From Streptomyces sp. DH41 (GTDB lineage: Bacteria > Actinomycetota > Actinomycetes > Streptomycetales > Streptomycetaceae): DNA of 64,000 bases. A program made the translations under genes and the position numbers. Below are positions 63,443 to 64,000 of the stretch, piece by piece. The notes under the pieces are model-generated. The model ran no database searches. It saw only the letters and a program-made list of their open reading frames with translations, and was not told the DNA's origin. The stretch covers positions 62,001 through 126,000 of the forward strand of contig NZ_JARVKY010000005.1 of the NCBI RefSeq assembly GCF_029813785.1, given 5' to 3'. Position 1 is the stretch's first letter. Every line of letters starts with the position of its first letter.

Positions 63443-64000
63443 ATGAGTGGGCGTCAGATCGATCGCGGACGGCTCGCCGACGTGATCCTCGCGGTCGTGG
63501 TCGGTGCCCTCGGCATGACCGCCGCCGCCTTCGACGACGGCACGCGGGCCCTCGACCACACGCTGATCGCCCTCGCCTCGGCGGCGCTCGCCTTCCACCG
63601 CGCCGCCCCGCGCGCGGTCCTCGCCGTCGCCACCGTGCTCGGCACGGCGTACGTCCTGCACGCCCACCCCGGGCCGCTTGCCGCGCTGCCCGTCCTGGGG
63701 GCCGTGCACACCGCGGCCCGGGTCGGTCACCGGGGCGTCGCGGCGGCCGGCGGCGCGGTGTTCCTGGCCGGATACGTGGCCACCGGCCCCGGGACGCAGG
63801 AGGTGGCCGAGCGGGCCGGGCTGCTCGCCGGCTGGTTCCTGTGCGCGGTGGTGACCGGGCTGGCCGACCGGAACTGGCAGGCGTATCTGCGTCAGACCGA
63901 ACAGCGCGCCCTGGAGGCGGAGCGCACCCGGGAGGAGGCGGCACTGCGCCGCGCCGGCGAGGAACGCCTGCGCATCGCGCGGGAGTTGCACGACTCGCTC
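63443..64000 (+). CDS. Two-component histidine kinase, cut at window edge
   Basis: The first 186 residues of a sensor kinase; the frame is open to the window end. Four or five hydrophobic segments form the membrane sensor, followed by a helical linker and RLRIARELHDSL, whose His is the phosphorylated residue of the HisKA_3 class used with LuxR-type response regulators. No ribosome site is visible before ATG 63443. The ATPase domain lies beyond the window. Confidence 0.9.
   Translation, partial: MSGRQIDRGRLADVILAVVVGALGMTAAAFDDGTRALDHTLIALASAALAFHRAAPRAVLAVATVLGTAYVLHAHPGPLAALPVLGAVHTAARVGHRGVAAAGGAVFLAGYVATGPGTQEVAERAGLLAGWFLCAVVTGLADRNWQAYLRQTEQRALEAERTREEAALRRAGEERLRIARELHDSL

Overview
The window is high-GC actinobacterial DNA and almost certainly Streptomyces. 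GTG and TTG starts are common, many genes overlap by four bases, the sugar importer has no ATPase of its own (in Streptomyces the shared MsiK usually energises such importers), and there is an F420-type luciferase-like enzyme and a PucR regulator. I could not run a database search, so the genus and all functions rest on motifs read by eye.

Layout. 0-9 kb: a drug exporter under a long CsoR-like inverted repeat; an isochorismatase-type hydrolase divergent from a GlxA-type AraC regulator; a CGNR zinc-finger protein divergent from a luciferase-like monooxygenase; a mercuric-reductase-like flavoprotein divergent from a TetR repressor; an IS110 relic and a low-GC acetyltransferase. 9.4-15.6 kb: a 3-hydroxybenzoate/gentisate module (aromatic-acid importer, IclR and MarR regulators, FAH hydrolase, gentisate dioxygenase, flavin hydroxylase). 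15.7-27 kb: an 11-gene minus-strand ring-cleavage operon (FAH hydrolase, cyclase, flavin monooxygenase, amidohydrolase, extradiol dioxygenase, exported metallo-beta-lactamase-fold protein, second FAH, two SDRs, CoA-transferase A and B). It is divergent from a LysR regulator whose N-terminus looks like NodD/FdeR. 27-40 kb: two LacI regulators, a sugar ABC importer, a GH78 alpha-L-rhamnosidase, a Tat-exported GH3 beta-glucosidase and an orphan lipoprotein.

40.2-42 kb is a scar: a complete IS630-type element next to a decapitated tyrosine recombinase. From 42 kb on the genes look chromosomal: a fused PcaL protein, exonuclease III, gamma-glutamyltransferase, ClpC and methionine aminopeptidase. 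They are followed by a reductive pyrimidine/hydantoin operon (two ureidopropionase-like nitrilases, aminotransferase, PucR, dihydropyrimidinase, F420-type oxidoreductase, NCS1 permease). The window ends in the start of a histidine kinase.

How they may work together. The most interesting reading is that 15.7-38.6 kb is one flavonoid-glycoside utilisation island. The glycosidases and importer would handle the rhamnose-glucose sugars typical of plant flavonoids. The NodD/FdeR-like activator and the flavin hydroxylase plus extradiol dioxygenase operon would open the aglycone. This is inference from gene content, not proof.
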